Shown here one piece after another: positions 35,158 to 44,989 of a DNA stretch of 64,000 bases. The translations under genes were made by a program, and so were the position numbers. The stretch is from contig NZ_WMDQ01000010.1 in NCBI RefSeq assembly GCF_009707955.1, positions 62,001 through 126,000 on the forward strand, written 5' to 3'. The first letter of the stretch is position 1; each line of letters begins with the position of its first letter. The stretch comes from Flavobacterium sp. LC2016-13 (lineage in GTDB: Bacteria; Bacteroidota; Bacteroidia; Flavobacteriales; Flavobacteriaceae). The notes below the pieces were generated by a model, which did no database searches, was not told the DNA's origin, and saw only the letters and a program-made list of their open reading frames with translations.

Positions 35158-36333
35158 ATGAACTACATTCTTTTTGACGGTCCCGTCCGGAATGCTTTAT
35201 TACCTTTTACTTTTACAAGGCCTGTGGCTGATATTTTAATCGGAATCATGACCATTCGTCAAAAATGGGAAATGCGTTTAGGTTCTACTATAACAACAAT
35301 TACCGAAGATTACCTGTCTGCCAAATTCCCTATGGTAGAAATGGAAGAAAACGTCATGATAAATGCAGCGTATTTGCCAAATGATACGCTTGCAGAACTT
35401 GTTTCTGATTTAAAAGAAAACCAGGCAATATTTAAAGGAGATGATGTAATTGCTTTTTTTACAACTGAAAATCAGGAAGAAGTTGATTTTGATTCTTATG
35501 AAATTATTCAGTATAACGACGATTGCTTAACAGTGGAACATACTTGGGATATCTTTTCTAAAAATGATGCAGCAATTCGTGCCGATTTTGAATACTTAAC
35601 AGAAGATAGAAAATCACAGCCAATTCCAAAAAGTGTAAATACAATTGCACCAGAAAATATATTTATTGAAGAAGGGGCAAAACTAGAGTTTGTAACACTA
35701 AATGCATCAAACGGTCCTATATATATAGGTAAGAATGCCGAAATTATGGAAGGAACTGTAATTCGCGGTCCTTTTGCTTTATGCGAAAATGCACAAGTAA
35801 AATTAAACGCCAAAGTATATGGCGCAACAACCGTTGGTCCGGGATCAAGAATAGGAGGAGAGGTTAAAAACTCCGTTCTTTTTGCGAATTCAAATAAAGG
35901 ACATGACGGATTTTTAGGTGATTCTGTTCTTGGCGAATGGTGTAATATCGGTGCTGACAGCAACAATTCGAACCTGAAAAACAATTACGAAGAAGTAAAA
36001 TTATGGAGTTACGAAACAGAAGGTTTTGCTAAAACGGGACTTCAGTTTTGTGGTTTAATGATGGGCGATCACAGTAAATGTGGTATTAATACCATGTTTA
36101 ACACCGGAACTGTCGTTGGAGTAAGTGCCAATATTTTTGGATCAGGTTTTCCTCGTAATTTTGTTCCGAGTTTTTCCTGGGGCGGAGCTGCAGGTTTTAC
36201 AACTTATGTAACCAAAAAAGCTTTTGAAACTGCCAGATTGGTAATGAGCCGAAGAAATATAGAATTTGACGAAACCGAATCTGCTATCTTAGAACACATT
36301 TTTGAGGAAACGAAAAAATGGAGAAAAGATTAA
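35158..36333 (+). CDS. GlmU family protein (putative sugar nucleotidyltransferase)
   Basis: A 391-residue protein. The N-terminal part (LFDGPVRNALLPFTFTRPVADILIGIMTIRQKWE) replaces the classical GxGTRM nucleotide loop, and the C-terminal 200 residues form a left-handed beta-helix of hexapeptide repeats (about 170-330: IYIGKNAEIMEG, VRG-like, GVSANIFGSGF). This is a Bacteroidota GlmU-like family whose substrate is uncertain; GlmU itself would be about 455 residues with a strict GTRM motif. Probably makes or modifies a sugar nucleotide for the envelope. Confidence 0.85.
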   Translation: MNYILFDGPVRNALLPFTFTRPVADILIGIMTIRQKWEMRLGSTITTITEDYLSAKFPMVEMEENVMINAAYLPNDTLAELVSDLKENQAIFKGDDVIAFFTTENQEEVDFDSYEIIQYNDDCLTVEHTWDIFSKNDAAIRADFEYLTEDRKSQPIPKSVNTIAPENIFIEEGAKLEFVTLNASNGPIYIGKNAEIMEGTVIRGPFALCENAQVKLNAKVYGATTVGPGSRIGGEVKNSVLFANSNKGHDGFLGDSVLGEWCNIGADSNNSNLKNNYEEVKLWSYETEGFAKTGLQFCGLMMGDHSKCGINTMFNTGTVVGVSANIFGSGFPRNFVPSFSWGGAAGFTTYVTKKAFETARLVMSRRNIEFDETESAILEHIFEETKKWRKD

Positions 36334-36376
36334 TTTGAATAGATAATTAGTCAATTTGAAAATTAGATAATTTAGT

Positions 36377-36413
36377 AAACCCGACGAGTTTTTAGGGACT
36401 TGTCGGGTTTTTG
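36377..36413. terminator. Terminator between the GlmU-family and PepSY-like genes
   Basis: AAACCCGAC (36377-36385) pairs with GTCGGGTTT (36402-36410) between convergent genes, with T-rich tails. Confidence 0.85.
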
Positions 36414-36428
36414 CTTTAATTGAAAAGA

Positions 36429-36872
36429 CTATTTATCGATCTTTATAAAATCTCCTTTTAAGTTAAATTTTAATTCTAAACCGTTACTTAGTTTAGTTTC
36501 ATAACCGGAACTTTCTATTTCTATTTTGGTTATTTTTTCTTTACGAAAATTAGTTTTTACATAAGAACTGATTTTTTTTGGGATAATAGAAGTGGGTATT
36601 TTAGAATTTTTTCCATCAACTTCTTTCCAATTTCCTTTTTTGTCAAACTCGATTTCAAGATTATCATCAAATTGAACTTTGTATTCTGTAGATAGAATTT
36701 CTTTGTCTTCGAGTATGTAACCAGGTTTTTTTGATCCAAAGTGGGTTTTTAAAAAAGTTTGCGCATTTGCAGGCAAAGCTTCTTTTTTAATTACAGTTTT
36801 TTGAGCATTTGCAGAAAGTCCAAATATTAACCCTGTAATAAAGAAGGTTACTAAGTTTAATTTCGTTCTCAT
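36429..36872 (-). CDS. PepSY-like periplasmic protein
   Basis: A 147-residue exported protein (signal peptide ending SANAQ). Two PepSY-like repeats follow, each with the pattern Pro-x-x-x-x-x-F-L/V-K ... Y-x-V-x-F ... GNW / LKGDF (about 30-80 and 90-147), as in the PF11396 putative beta-lactamase-inhibitor-like family common in Bacteroidota. No catalytic residues. Function unknown. Confidence 0.8.
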   Translation of the reverse strand: MRTKLNLVTFFITGLIFGLSANAQKTVIKKEALPANAQTFLKTHFGSKKPGYILEDKEILSTEYKVQFDDNLEIEFDKKGNWKEVDGKNSKIPTSIIPKKISSYVKTNFRKEKITKIEIESSGYETKLSNGLELKFNLKGDFIKIDK

Positions 36873-36965
36873 AATTTTTTTGTTTTTAAATTAGAACACA
36901 AGATATGATAAAAAAACAAATAAAGTAAGAATAATTGTATGTAATTGAAAAATGTGCCAATTTCT

Positions 36966-37064
36966 TAATTAGGCAATTAAATAATGCTTGTGTTAGTTAA
37001 TTCTTTTTCAAATTAAACTTGTCCCCAAAGAAATACATTATCTCATTTTCTAATTGCCTAATTA
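36966..37064. repeat. Inverted repeat upstream of the ABC-F gene
   Basis: Arms TAATTAGGCAATTA (36966-36979) and its exact complement (37051-37064), 71 bases apart. Related AATTAGATAATTTAG words occur at 36344-36376. The right arm ends 12 bases before the ABC-F promoter. Confidence 0.75.
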
Positions 37065-37075
37065 TCTAATTAATC

Positions 37076-37083
37076 TATCTTTG
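37076..37083 (+). promoter_or_regulatory. -7 box for the ABC-F gene
   Basis: TATCTTTG matches TAnnTTTG, 63 bases before the ATG, directly after the inverted repeat. Confidence 0.6.
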
Positions 37084-37146
37084 CACCACGAAAAAATTGG
37101 GTTATCAAATAAACAGTTAACCGATTAAACAAATTCACAAAAAGTA

Positions 37147-38781
37147 ATGATTACAGTTAACGATATTTCGGTTCAGTTTGGTGGAACTACATTATTTAGC
37201 GATGTTTCTTTTGCTATCAATGAAAATGATAAAATTGCCCTTATGGGTAAAAATGGTGCGGGAAAATCGACACTTTTAAAAATAATTGCTGGTCAAAGCA
37301 AACCTTCTACCGGAAGTATTTCGACGCCAAAAGATGCTGTTGTAGCTTATTTGCCTCAGCATTTATTAACGAAAGATGGTTCGACTGTAATGGAAGAAGC
37401 GTCAAAAGCTTTTGGTGAGATTTTTAAAATGAAAGCCGAAATTGATGAAATCAACGAGCAATTAACCGTTCGTACTGATTATGAAAGTGATGCTTACATG
37501 AAATTGATCGAAAGAGTTTCAGACTTAAGTGAGAAATTTTATGCTATTGAAGAAGTAAATTACGAAGCCGAAGTTGAAAAAATATTAGTTGGTTTAGGTT
37601 TTGTACGTGAGGATTTTACACGTCAGACTTCTGAATTTTCAGGAGGATGGAGAATGCGTATAGAATTGGCTAAAATCTTATTACAAAAACCGGATTTGAT
37701 TTTACTGGATGAGCCAACCAATCACATGGATATTGAAAGTATTCAGTGGTTAGAAGAATTTTTGATAAACTCAGCAAAAGCAGTTGTAGTAATTTCGCAC
37801 GATAGAGCATTTGTAGATAATATTACAAATCGTACTATCGAAGTTACAATGGGAAGAATTTACGATTACAAAGCAAAATACTCTCATTATTTAGAGCTTA
37901 GAAAAGATCGTCGTGTACACCAACAAAAAGCATACGATGAACAACAACGAATGATTGCTGACAACAGAGCATTTATTGATCGTTTTAAAGGAACTTTCTC
38001 TAAAACAGATGCAGTTCAATCGCGTGTCAAAATGCTTGAAAAACTTGTAATTGTTCAGGTTGATGAAGTAGATAACTCAGCATTAAAACTAAAATTTCCG
38101 CCCGCAGCCCGTTCAGGACAATATCCTGTTGTGGTAAAAGATCTTTCTAAATCTTACGGAGATCATGTTGTTTTTAAAGATGCCAACATTGTTATTGAAA
38201 GAGGACAAAAAGTGGCGTTTGTTGGTAAAAATGGAGAAGGAAAATCGACTATGATCAAGGCGATCATGAAAGAAATTGGTATCGATGAAGGAAGTGTAGA
38301 TATTGGTCATAATTCTCAAATTGGATATTTTGCGCAAAATCAGGCTTCACTTTTAGATGAAAATGCTACTATTTTTGAAACAATTGATAATATTGCCGTT
38401 GGAGATATCAGAACTCAGATCAAAAACATTCTGGGAGCTTTTATGTTTCAGGGAGATGATATTACTAAAAAAGTAAAAGTACTTTCGGGAGGAGAAAAAA
38501 CGCGTTTGGCAATGATAAAATTATTATTAGAGCCGGTTAATTTATTAATCCTGGATGAGCCTTCAAATCACCTTGATATGAAGACCAAAGATATTATTAA
38601 AGATGCTTTACGTGATTTTGACGGAACTTTAATTCTGGTTTCTCACGATCGTGATTTCCTTGACGGTTTAGCAACAAAGGTTTTTGAATTTGGAAACAAA
38701 CGAGTAAAAGAACATTTTGAAGACGTTGCAGGTTTCTTGGCACATAAGAAAATGGATTCTATGAGAGAGATAGAGAAATAA
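37147..38781 (+). CDS. ABC-F family ATPase (translation factor type)
   Basis: A 544-residue soluble protein with two ABC domains and no membrane part. Domain 1: GKNGAGKST, signature SGGWRMRIELAKIL, DEPTNHMD. The linker (P-site tRNA interaction motif, about 240-320) is highly charged (LRKDRRVHQQKAYDEQQRM). Domain 2: GKNGEGKST, LSGGEKTRLAMIKLL, DEPSNHLD. ABC-F proteins bind the ribosomal E site and ease stalled translation or antibiotic action; this one is closest in layout to YbiT/EttA-type housekeeping members, with no evident antibiotic-resistance extension. Confidence 0.93.
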   Translation: MITVNDISVQFGGTTLFSDVSFAINENDKIALMGKNGAGKSTLLKIIAGQSKPSTGSISTPKDAVVAYLPQHLLTKDGSTVMEEASKAFGEIFKMKAEIDEINEQLTVRTDYESDAYMKLIERVSDLSEKFYAIEEVNYEAEVEKILVGLGFVREDFTRQTSEFSGGWRMRIELAKILLQKPDLILLDEPTNHMDIESIQWLEEFLINSAKAVVVISHDRAFVDNITNRTIEVTMGRIYDYKAKYSHYLELRKDRRVHQQKAYDEQQRMIADNRAFIDRFKGTFSKTDAVQSRVKMLEKLVIVQVDEVDNSALKLKFPPAARSGQYPVVVKDLSKSYGDHVVFKDANIVIERGQKVAFVGKNGEGKSTMIKAIMKEIGIDEGSVDIGHNSQIGYFAQNQASLLDENATIFETIDNIAVGDIRTQIKNILGAFMFQGDDITKKVKVLSGGEKTRLAMIKLLLEPVNLLILDEPSNHLDMKTKDIIKDALRDFDGTLILVSHDRDFLDGLATKVFEFGNKRVKEHFEDVAGFLAHKKMDSMREIEK

Positions 38782-38807
38782 AAAGTTAAAAACACCTTTA
38801 CTATATT

Positions 38808-38838
38808 AAAGCATAAGTTAATTCTTATGCTTTTTTTT
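38808..38838 (+). terminator. Terminator of the ABC-F gene
   Basis: AAAGCATAAG / CTTATGCTTT stem around TTAATT, then a T-run. Confidence 0.9.
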
Positions 38839-38981
38839 GCTATATATTTAAAATATCTGAGAAGATCGTAATAATTCAAATACTGATTTAAATCAGGTTT
38901 CAGTTTTAGTTATCGAATTAATTTTATTGTAAGAATAAACTCAATAAAAGTTTATGTGATGCAAAATTTAATTTTATAATT

Positions 38982-40136
38982 ATGAAACACTTAAATAGCT
39001 TTTTAAGCTTAAAAATCCTTCTTCTATTTTTAATATTACCCTTTTTATCCTTTGGACAAACAACAGAAGCTAATGTTCAAAATGAAATAAAATATCCACA
39101 ATTTAAATTTCAGGGGCTTTTTCAAGGCCGTTATTTGAGCAATTTTAGTAACGGAATTGATGCTGTAACAGGACTTCAGCATTCAGATGGCGACGCAGTA
39201 GGAAATACATTCGATATTAAAAGAATGCGCTTGGGGGTTACGGCCAAATTAACAGAGAGTTTTGATATCGTACTTTTGGCAAATTTTGCAGATTTTAAAT
39301 CAGATCCCAAAGGAAAAGTTCTGGAAAATGCTTTTGCTAGATATACTTTTAATAAAAGTGTTGGTTTTATGGTTGGTCAATTTAGACCTGCGTTTGGGAT
39401 TGAAGAAACAAATCCTGCAGATATTCTGAAATCATTTGATTATTCTAATCAATACACAGAATTTGGTAACAATGGCTGGACAAGTTTTCAAATTGGAGCT
39501 TCGATGTTTGGAGTTTTCAATGTAGCTGAAATTCCTGTGACTTATGCAATTTCTGCAGTAAATGGCAATGGAAAAGACCAGATCTCAGATAAAGATAACG
39601 GTAAACAATATTCTTCCCGCCTTGTTTTTGAATTAAGTAAAAAACACAATGTCAATTTTGGTTTAAATGGAGGTGTTGGAGAAGTTTATAACAGCAAAGT
39701 ATTTGCCGTTGGACTAGACCTTACAGCTGATTTTAGATTAACAGATAAATTAATTCTGCAAACACAACTCGAAGGAAAACAAGGAATAAATCACAACTTG
39801 TATTATTCCCTGGATCCAAAAGTGAGAACCGAAAATATAAATGACTATGAAATGCGCGGAGCATATTTTTTACCCAATTTGAGGTATGAGATAAAGTACC
39901 AAAAATTAACCGCAATAGAGTTTTCATGTCGTTACGAATACTTTGATAAAAACTTTAAGATTAATTCTAACGGAAGGCAAACTTACACGCCAATGGCAGG
40001 TTTAGAATTTGGAAAAGGTTATACAGGACGTATCGAAATAGGAATGCAACTCGATAATTATCAAAAAAACATACCTAATACGACATCTTATGATAACAAC
40101 CTTTTTATCATACAGTTTCAAGGCAGATTTTTTTAA
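38982..40136 (+). CDS. OprO/OprP-like porin, copy 1
   Basis: A 384-residue outer-membrane porin (signal peptide ending LSFGQ). The body contains FQGLFQGRYL, DIKRMRLGVTAKLTESFDIVLLANFADF, FMVGQFRPAFGIEE and GRIEIGMQLDN, typical of the phosphate-selective porin O/P family, and it ends in Phe-Phe. It is followed after 30 bases by a dicarboxylate transporter gene, so it probably admits the same anion. Closely related to the second copy at 41.8 kb. Confidence 0.88.
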   Translation: MKHLNSFLSLKILLLFLILPFLSFGQTTEANVQNEIKYPQFKFQGLFQGRYLSNFSNGIDAVTGLQHSDGDAVGNTFDIKRMRLGVTAKLTESFDIVLLANFADFKSDPKGKVLENAFARYTFNKSVGFMVGQFRPAFGIEETNPADILKSFDYSNQYTEFGNNGWTSFQIGASMFGVFNVAEIPVTYAISAVNGNGKDQISDKDNGKQYSSRLVFELSKKHNVNFGLNGGVGEVYNSKVFAVGLDLTADFRLTDKLILQTQLEGKQGINHNLYYSLDPKVRTENINDYEMRGAYFLPNLRYEIKYQKLTAIEFSCRYEYFDKNFKINSNGRQTYTPMAGLEFGKGYTGRIEIGMQLDNYQKNIPNTTSYDNNLFIIQFQGRFF

Positions 40137-40166
40137 AACAACTATTAAACATTTAATTGTTATATC

Positions 40167-41600
40167 ATGAAAGAAATTAATATAAAAAATTCAGTTATTA
40201 CACTTGTAATAGGCTTAATCATTTGGTTTGTTCCAACACCAGACGGACTTTCGCCTGAAGCATGGCATTTGTTTGCTATTTTTATTTCAACCATTATAGG
40301 TATTATTTTAAAAGCAGCACCTATGGGTACTATGTGTATGATAGCTGTTGCGATTACAGCTTTTACACAAGTACTTGCCCCTGGAAATATGGGAGATTCC
40401 ATAACACTGGCTTTAGGAGGTTTTGGAAATAAAGTAATTTGGTTAATCGGAATCTCATTTTTCATTGCAAGAGGCTTTATCAAAACAGGACTTGGTAATC
40501 GGATTGCATTTTTATTCATAAAAATATTTGGCAAAAGTTCTTTGGGTTTAGCGTATGGTTTAGGTTTGGCAGATTTAGTTCTGGCTCCTGTTGTGCCCAG
40601 TAATACAGCCAGAGGAGGAGGAATTATTTATCCTATTATGAAATCGATGGCGATGAGTTTTGGTTCTGATCCTGACAAACCGGAAACACGTAGAAAATTA
40701 GGTTCATTTCTTACTTTAAGTAGTTATAACGCCAATTTAATTGCATCCTCAATGTTTTTAACCGGAACAGCGAGTAATCCAATGTGTCAAAAATTTGCCG
40801 AAAATTTGGGTATTCATATTACCTGGACATCATGGGCAATTGCAGCGATAGTTCCCGGATTGGCAGCTTTTTTTGTAATCCCGTTTTTGCTGTATAAAAT
40901 TTATCCGCCCGAATTAAAAAAGACCGGCGATGCTCCAAAAATAGCAGCACAAAAACTACATGAGATGGGAAAGATCTCTAAAAATGAATGGCTAATGCTG
41001 CTTACGTTTGTTATTTTATTATTTCTATGGATGACTGGCGATTTGTTTTCTATAGATGCTACCACAACAGCATTCATTGGTTTAGTCGTTTTATTGCTTA
41101 CCTCAGTATTAACATGGGATGATGTAAAAGGCGAAAAAGGCGCTTGGGATACAATTGTCTGGTTTGCAGTTTTAGTAATGATGGCAAGTTCGTTAGATAA
41201 GTTAGGATTTATAAACTGGTTTAGCGAAATTGTAAAAGGCAGTATGATTGGCATGAGCTGGCAGTTGGCATTTATAATTATCATAGCTGTTTATTTCTTT
41301 AGCCATTATATTTTTGCAAGTGCTACAGCTCACGTAGCAGCTATGTACGCAGCATTACTGGCGGTAGGTATATCTTTGGGCGTTCCGGGATTGTTTCTCG
41401 CATTTATGCTGGGATTTGTTGGCTCACTTTACGGAACATTAACCCATTATGGACACGGACCCGCGCCGGTATTTTTTGGAAGTGGATATGTTGATTTAAA
41501 AAGCTGGTGGATAAAAGGACTCATCACAGGTCTTACAATGCTAGTAATTTACCTGACAATTGGAGGGTTATGGTTAAGTTTAATTGGATATGTGAACTAA
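40167..41600 (+). CDS. Anion/dicarboxylate transporter (DASS family, CitT-like), copy 1
   Basis: A 477-residue inner-membrane carrier with about 12 hydrophobic segments. Substrate motifs are VPSNTARGGGIIYPI (Ser-Asn-Thr) and ATAHVAAMYAALL with GTLTHYGHGPAPVFFGSGYV. These place it with the CitT/SODiT1 subgroup that moves 2-oxoglutarate, malate, succinate or citrate. Coupling ion and substrate are not decided. It forms a unit with the upstream porin and ends in a strong terminator. Confidence 0.93.
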   Translation: MKEINIKNSVITLVIGLIIWFVPTPDGLSPEAWHLFAIFISTIIGIILKAAPMGTMCMIAVAITAFTQVLAPGNMGDSITLALGGFGNKVIWLIGISFFIARGFIKTGLGNRIAFLFIKIFGKSSLGLAYGLGLADLVLAPVVPSNTARGGGIIYPIMKSMAMSFGSDPDKPETRRKLGSFLTLSSYNANLIASSMFLTGTASNPMCQKFAENLGIHITWTSWAIAAIVPGLAAFFVIPFLLYKIYPPELKKTGDAPKIAAQKLHEMGKISKNEWLMLLTFVILLFLWMTGDLFSIDATTTAFIGLVVLLLTSVLTWDDVKGEKGAWDTIVWFAVLVMMASSLDKLGFINWFSEIVKGSMIGMSWQLAFIIIIAVYFFSHYIFASATAHVAAMYAALLAVGISLGVPGLFLAFMLGFVGSLYGTLTHYGHGPAPVFFGSGYVDLKSWWIKGLITGLTMLVIYLTIGGLWLSLIGYVN

Positions 41601-41616
41601 AGTAAAATTAAAAAAC

Positions 41617-41657
41617 AAAAGGCTGCCTGGAATGTGTTTTCAGGCAGCCTTTTGTTT
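41617..41657 (+). terminator. Terminator after the first porin-DASS pair
   Basis: AAAAGGCTGCCTG / CAGGCAGCCTTTT, a perfect 13-bp stem, then TTGTTTTT. It separates the two duplicated operons. Confidence 0.93.
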
Positions 41658-41805
41658 TTGGCAATATTTTTGTCAAATTTTTTTTACAATATGTTGTTTT
41701 TTTTGATTAATTTAGTTTAATATTGTATTGATTTGTAGTTAGTTATGTTGTTTCTTAGCCGTAGTTGATTTCTGAGCCAGTTTATAAAATCTAAATTATT
41801 TAGTT

Positions 41806-42963
41806 ATGAAATCGATCAGTAAACTTCCGGTATTTTTCTCTTTGGTATTTTTTGTAATATCATTTTTTATACAAGCACAAAATCCTGAAACTCCACAGGT
41901 AAATGACTCTGACAATGCTGTAAAATATCCACAATTTCAATTTAAAGGACTTTTACAGGCAAGATATTTAGAAAGTTTTGGTGATAATGTAGATGTTTTA
42001 GGAATGCATCATTCTACAGGAGATGTTACACAAAGTTCATTTGATATAAAAAGAATGCGTGTTGGCTTAAATACTAAGTTGAGCGAAGCTACTGAAATTG
42101 TAATCCTGGTTAATCTGGCTGATTTTAAATCAGATACAAAAGGAAAAGTTCTTGAAAATGCATACGGTAAATACACATTCAATAAATATATAGCCGTTAT
42201 AGGTGGGCAATTTCGTCCCGCTTTTGGTATTGAGGAATTAGTTCCTGTTGATATTATAAAATCATTTGATTTCTCTAATCAGTATTATGAATTTGGTAAA
42301 AATGGCTGGACAAGTTTTCAAATTGGAGCTTCTGCAACCGGAGCTTTTGATATTGGAAAAATACCATTTAATTATTCTTTTTCAGTTTTAAACGGAAATG
42401 GAAAAAATCAGGAAAAAGATAATGATAACGGAAAGCAATATTCTTCAAGATTGGTTTTTGAGTTGTCAAAAAAACATAAAATCAATTTAGGACTAAACAG
42501 CGGTATCGGAAAATTTTCAAAAGAGAAAGTTTATGCATTAGGAGCAGATATAACAAGTGATTTTAAACTTACAGATCGATTTACTTTTGATCTTCAAATA
42601 GAATATAAACAAGGAACAAATCATAATTTGTATTTTTCTTTACCTGTAGATACAAGAACTCCAAATGTTTCTGATTATCAAATGCGCGGAATTTATTTCT
42701 TGCCCAATTTAAGATATACGGTAAATTATAAAAAACTGACTTCGTTAGAATTATCCTGCCGCTATGAATCATTTGATCCGAGTTATAAAATTGATTCAAA
42801 TGTTCGGCAAACCTACACGCCAATGATAAGTCTTGAATTTGGTAAAGCATATACGGGCCGAATCGAATTGGGACTCGAAATTGATAATTTTGACAGAAAT
42901 ATTCCTAATACATCAACTTATGATGATACTTTATTTATAATTCAGTTTCAATGCAGACTTTAA
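41806..42963 (+). CDS. OprO/OprP-like porin, copy 2
   Basis: A 385-residue porin with the same plan as copy 1: signal peptide ending IQAQ, FKGLLQARYL, DIKRMRVGLNTKLSEATEIVILVNLADF, GGQFRPAFGIEEL, GRIELGLEIDN. Identity with copy 1 looks like about 60%, clearly lower than that of the transporters. The stop precedes the second transporter by 15 bases. A TATA-rich segment with TTGATTTG precedes it but no clean promoter was found. Confidence 0.88.
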   Translation: MKSISKLPVFFSLVFFVISFFIQAQNPETPQVNDSDNAVKYPQFQFKGLLQARYLESFGDNVDVLGMHHSTGDVTQSSFDIKRMRVGLNTKLSEATEIVILVNLADFKSDTKGKVLENAYGKYTFNKYIAVIGGQFRPAFGIEELVPVDIIKSFDFSNQYYEFGKNGWTSFQIGASATGAFDIGKIPFNYSFSVLNGNGKNQEKDNDNGKQYSSRLVFELSKKHKINLGLNSGIGKFSKEKVYALGADITSDFKLTDRFTFDLQIEYKQGTNHNLYFSLPVDTRTPNVSDYQMRGIYFLPNLRYTVNYKKLTSLELSCRYESFDPSYKIDSNVRQTYTPMISLEFGKAYTGRIELGLEIDNFDRNIPNTSTYDDTLFIIQFQCRL

Positions 42964-42978
42964 TTTAATCTATGTCTT

Positions 42979-44409
42979 ATGAAAGAAGTAAAAATTCCTC
43001 AAACTATTATTACGCTTGCTGTTGGAATTGCAATTTGGTTAATTCCCGCGCCAAATGGCGTAGTTATAGAAGCGTGGCATTTGTTTGCCATTTTTGTTGC
43101 AACAATTCTCGGAATTATCCTTAAAGCCGCGCCAATGGGAACGATGTGTATGATTGCAATTGCATTAACCGCTTTGTCTCAAGTACTGGCGCCGGGCGAT
43201 GCAGGAAAATCAATTACACTGGCTTTAAAGGGGTTTGGTGATAAAGTGATTTGGTTAATCGGAATTTCATTTTTTATTGCGAGAGGATTTATCAAAACAG
43301 GTTTAGGAAACCGAATCGCTTTTTTATTCATTAAAATATTCGGTAAAAGTTCACTTGGTTTGGCTTATGGTTTAGGTTTGGCAGATTTGGTTTTGGCTCC
43401 GGCAGTACCAAGTAATACGGCAAGAGGAGGAGGAATTATCTATCCGATAATGAAATCAATGGCAATGAGTTTTGGTTCAGTGCCAGATCAGCCGGAAACA
43501 CATCGAAAATTAGGTTCATATTTAACATTGAGTAGTTATAACGCAAATTTAATTTCTTCATCAATGTTTCTAACCGGAACAGCAAGTAATCCAATGTGTC
43601 AAAAATTCGCATTGAATTTAGGAATTAAGATTACCTGGATTTCCTGGGCAACTGCGGCGATAGTTCCCGGATTAGTTTCGTTTTTTGTGATTCCGTTTGT
43701 GTTATATAAAATTTATCCGCCAGAACTTAAAAAAACCGGAGATGCACCACAAATAGCAACTCAAAAACTGAAAGAAATGGGGCCAATAACCCGTAACGAA
43801 TGGTTAATGTTATTGACTTTCTTCATATTATTATTCCTTTGGATGACAGGCGATCTGTTTTCTATAGACGCTACAACTACTGCATTTATTGGTTTGGTTG
43901 TTTTGCTGCTAACATCAGTTTTAACCTGGGATGATGTAAAAGCAGAGAAAGGAGCTTGGGACACGATTGTTTGGTTTGCTGTTTTGGTAATGATGGCTAG
44001 TTCGCTCAACGAATTGGGATTTATAGGCTGGTTTAGTAATGTCGTAAAAACACAAATTGGCGGATTAAGCTGGCAAATGGCTTTTCCGATCATTATTTTA
44101 GTATACTTTTTTAGTCATTATCTTTTTGCGAGTGCAACCGCTCATGTCGCAGCGATGTATGCCGCACTATTAGGCGTAGGAGTTTCACTCGGAATTCCGG
44201 GCTTGCTTCTGGCCTTTATGCTTGGTTTTATTGGTTCGATTTACGGAACTTTAACGCATTATGGTCACGGTCCGGCACCCGTTTTCTTTGGGAGCGGCTA
44301 CGTAGATTTAAAAAGCTGGTGGGTCAAAGGCTTAATCACCGGAGTCACAATGTTGTTTATTTACATGGTGATCGGTGGATTGTGGCTTAGACTTATTGGC
44401 GATTTCTAA
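42979..44409 (+). CDS. Anion/dicarboxylate transporter (DASS family, CitT-like), copy 2
   Basis: A 476-residue inner-membrane carrier, near-identical in long stretches to copy 1 (for example LGNRIAFLFIKIFGKSSLG and the VPSNTARGGG and GHGPAPVFF motifs). Differences concentrate at the N-terminus and around residues 350-365. Together with its porin it forms a duplicated operon. It ends 2 bases from the convergent small acetyltransferase gene. Confidence 0.93.
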   Translation: MKEVKIPQTIITLAVGIAIWLIPAPNGVVIEAWHLFAIFVATILGIILKAAPMGTMCMIAIALTALSQVLAPGDAGKSITLALKGFGDKVIWLIGISFFIARGFIKTGLGNRIAFLFIKIFGKSSLGLAYGLGLADLVLAPAVPSNTARGGGIIYPIMKSMAMSFGSVPDQPETHRKLGSYLTLSSYNANLISSSMFLTGTASNPMCQKFALNLGIKITWISWATAAIVPGLVSFFVIPFVLYKIYPPELKKTGDAPQIATQKLKEMGPITRNEWLMLLTFFILLFLWMTGDLFSIDATTTAFIGLVVLLLTSVLTWDDVKAEKGAWDTIVWFAVLVMMASSLNELGFIGWFSNVVKTQIGGLSWQMAFPIIILVYFFSHYLFASATAHVAAMYAALLGVGVSLGIPGLLLAFMLGFIGSIYGTLTHYGHGPAPVFFGSGYVDLKSWWVKGLITGVTMLFIYMVIGGLWLRLIGDF

Positions 44410-44411
44410 AA

Positions 44412-44723
44412 TTAAATCCTGATTCCGGGTGGAAGTAATTCTTTATACTTTGGATTTTTTTTAATAAATAAAACAATTTTAGGATGAATAGGCATCAACT
44501 TGAATTTCTTCTCGATGATAACATTCATGATGTTTTTAAGTAATGCATCAATCAAAGCCTGGTTTTCAAATCCTTCCGGTGTATTAATTTTAGTTAGAAA
44601 AATTTTCTTTTCCTGAAAAGAATATTCTACAGAAAGTAATCCTTCAGGGACTATGGTTTCAAATTGTCTTGCAAAAGTGTTGTCTTTGATTTCCATAGTT
44701 TCAATAGGTTCCATATTTGTCAT
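44412..44723 (-). CDS. Small GNAT-like acetyltransferase (YjdJ/NATD1 type)
   Basis: A 103-residue protein that fits the short GCN5-related family: an N-terminal strand FARQFETIVPEGLLSVEYSFQEKKIFLTKINTP, then the Gly/Asn-poor helix region LIDALLKNIMNVIIEKKFKLMPIHPKIVLFIKKNPKYKELL, where the family has a conserved C-(P)-x-(V/I)-x-x-(Y/F)-(I/L) acetyl-CoA-side segment. Here the usual Cys position seems to be Pro-x-Ile (PIHPKIV). The substrate is unknown. The first ATGs (44723, 44714, 44696) are alternatives. Confidence 0.7.
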   Translation of the reverse strand: MTNMEPIETMEIKDNTFARQFETIVPEGLLSVEYSFQEKKIFLTKINTPEGFENQALIDALLKNIMNVIIEKKFKLMPIHPKIVLFIKKNPKYKELLPPGIRI

Positions 44724-44989
44724 GTTTTGGGGGTGGATTAAAAAATAATAGAAAAAGAACGTTGAATAACATCATATAAAACTTCTATAATAGAGATCTA
44801 CATAATGGTTATTGTGACTACAAAGGTAATCATTTGATTTTCAATATAAAATTATTTTTTCTTTGGCGCGAATGAGAGGGTGTTCTTACTTTTGTTTTTT
44901 AATATAATATTAGGCATACGATTTGTAATGTATCTTAATAAAAAAAGTAATTTTAGCTTAAAAAACATAACCATAATCCTTTCTCGCGA

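Noticed and set aside
35508..35984. 158-residue minus-strand frame opposite the GlmU-family gene
   Set aside because: Shadow of a well-supported plus-strand gene; no recognisable domain and no promoter.
40160..40534. 124-residue minus-strand frame opposite the first DASS transporter
   Set aside because: Its hydrophobic composition comes from the complementary codons of the transporter; no independent evidence.
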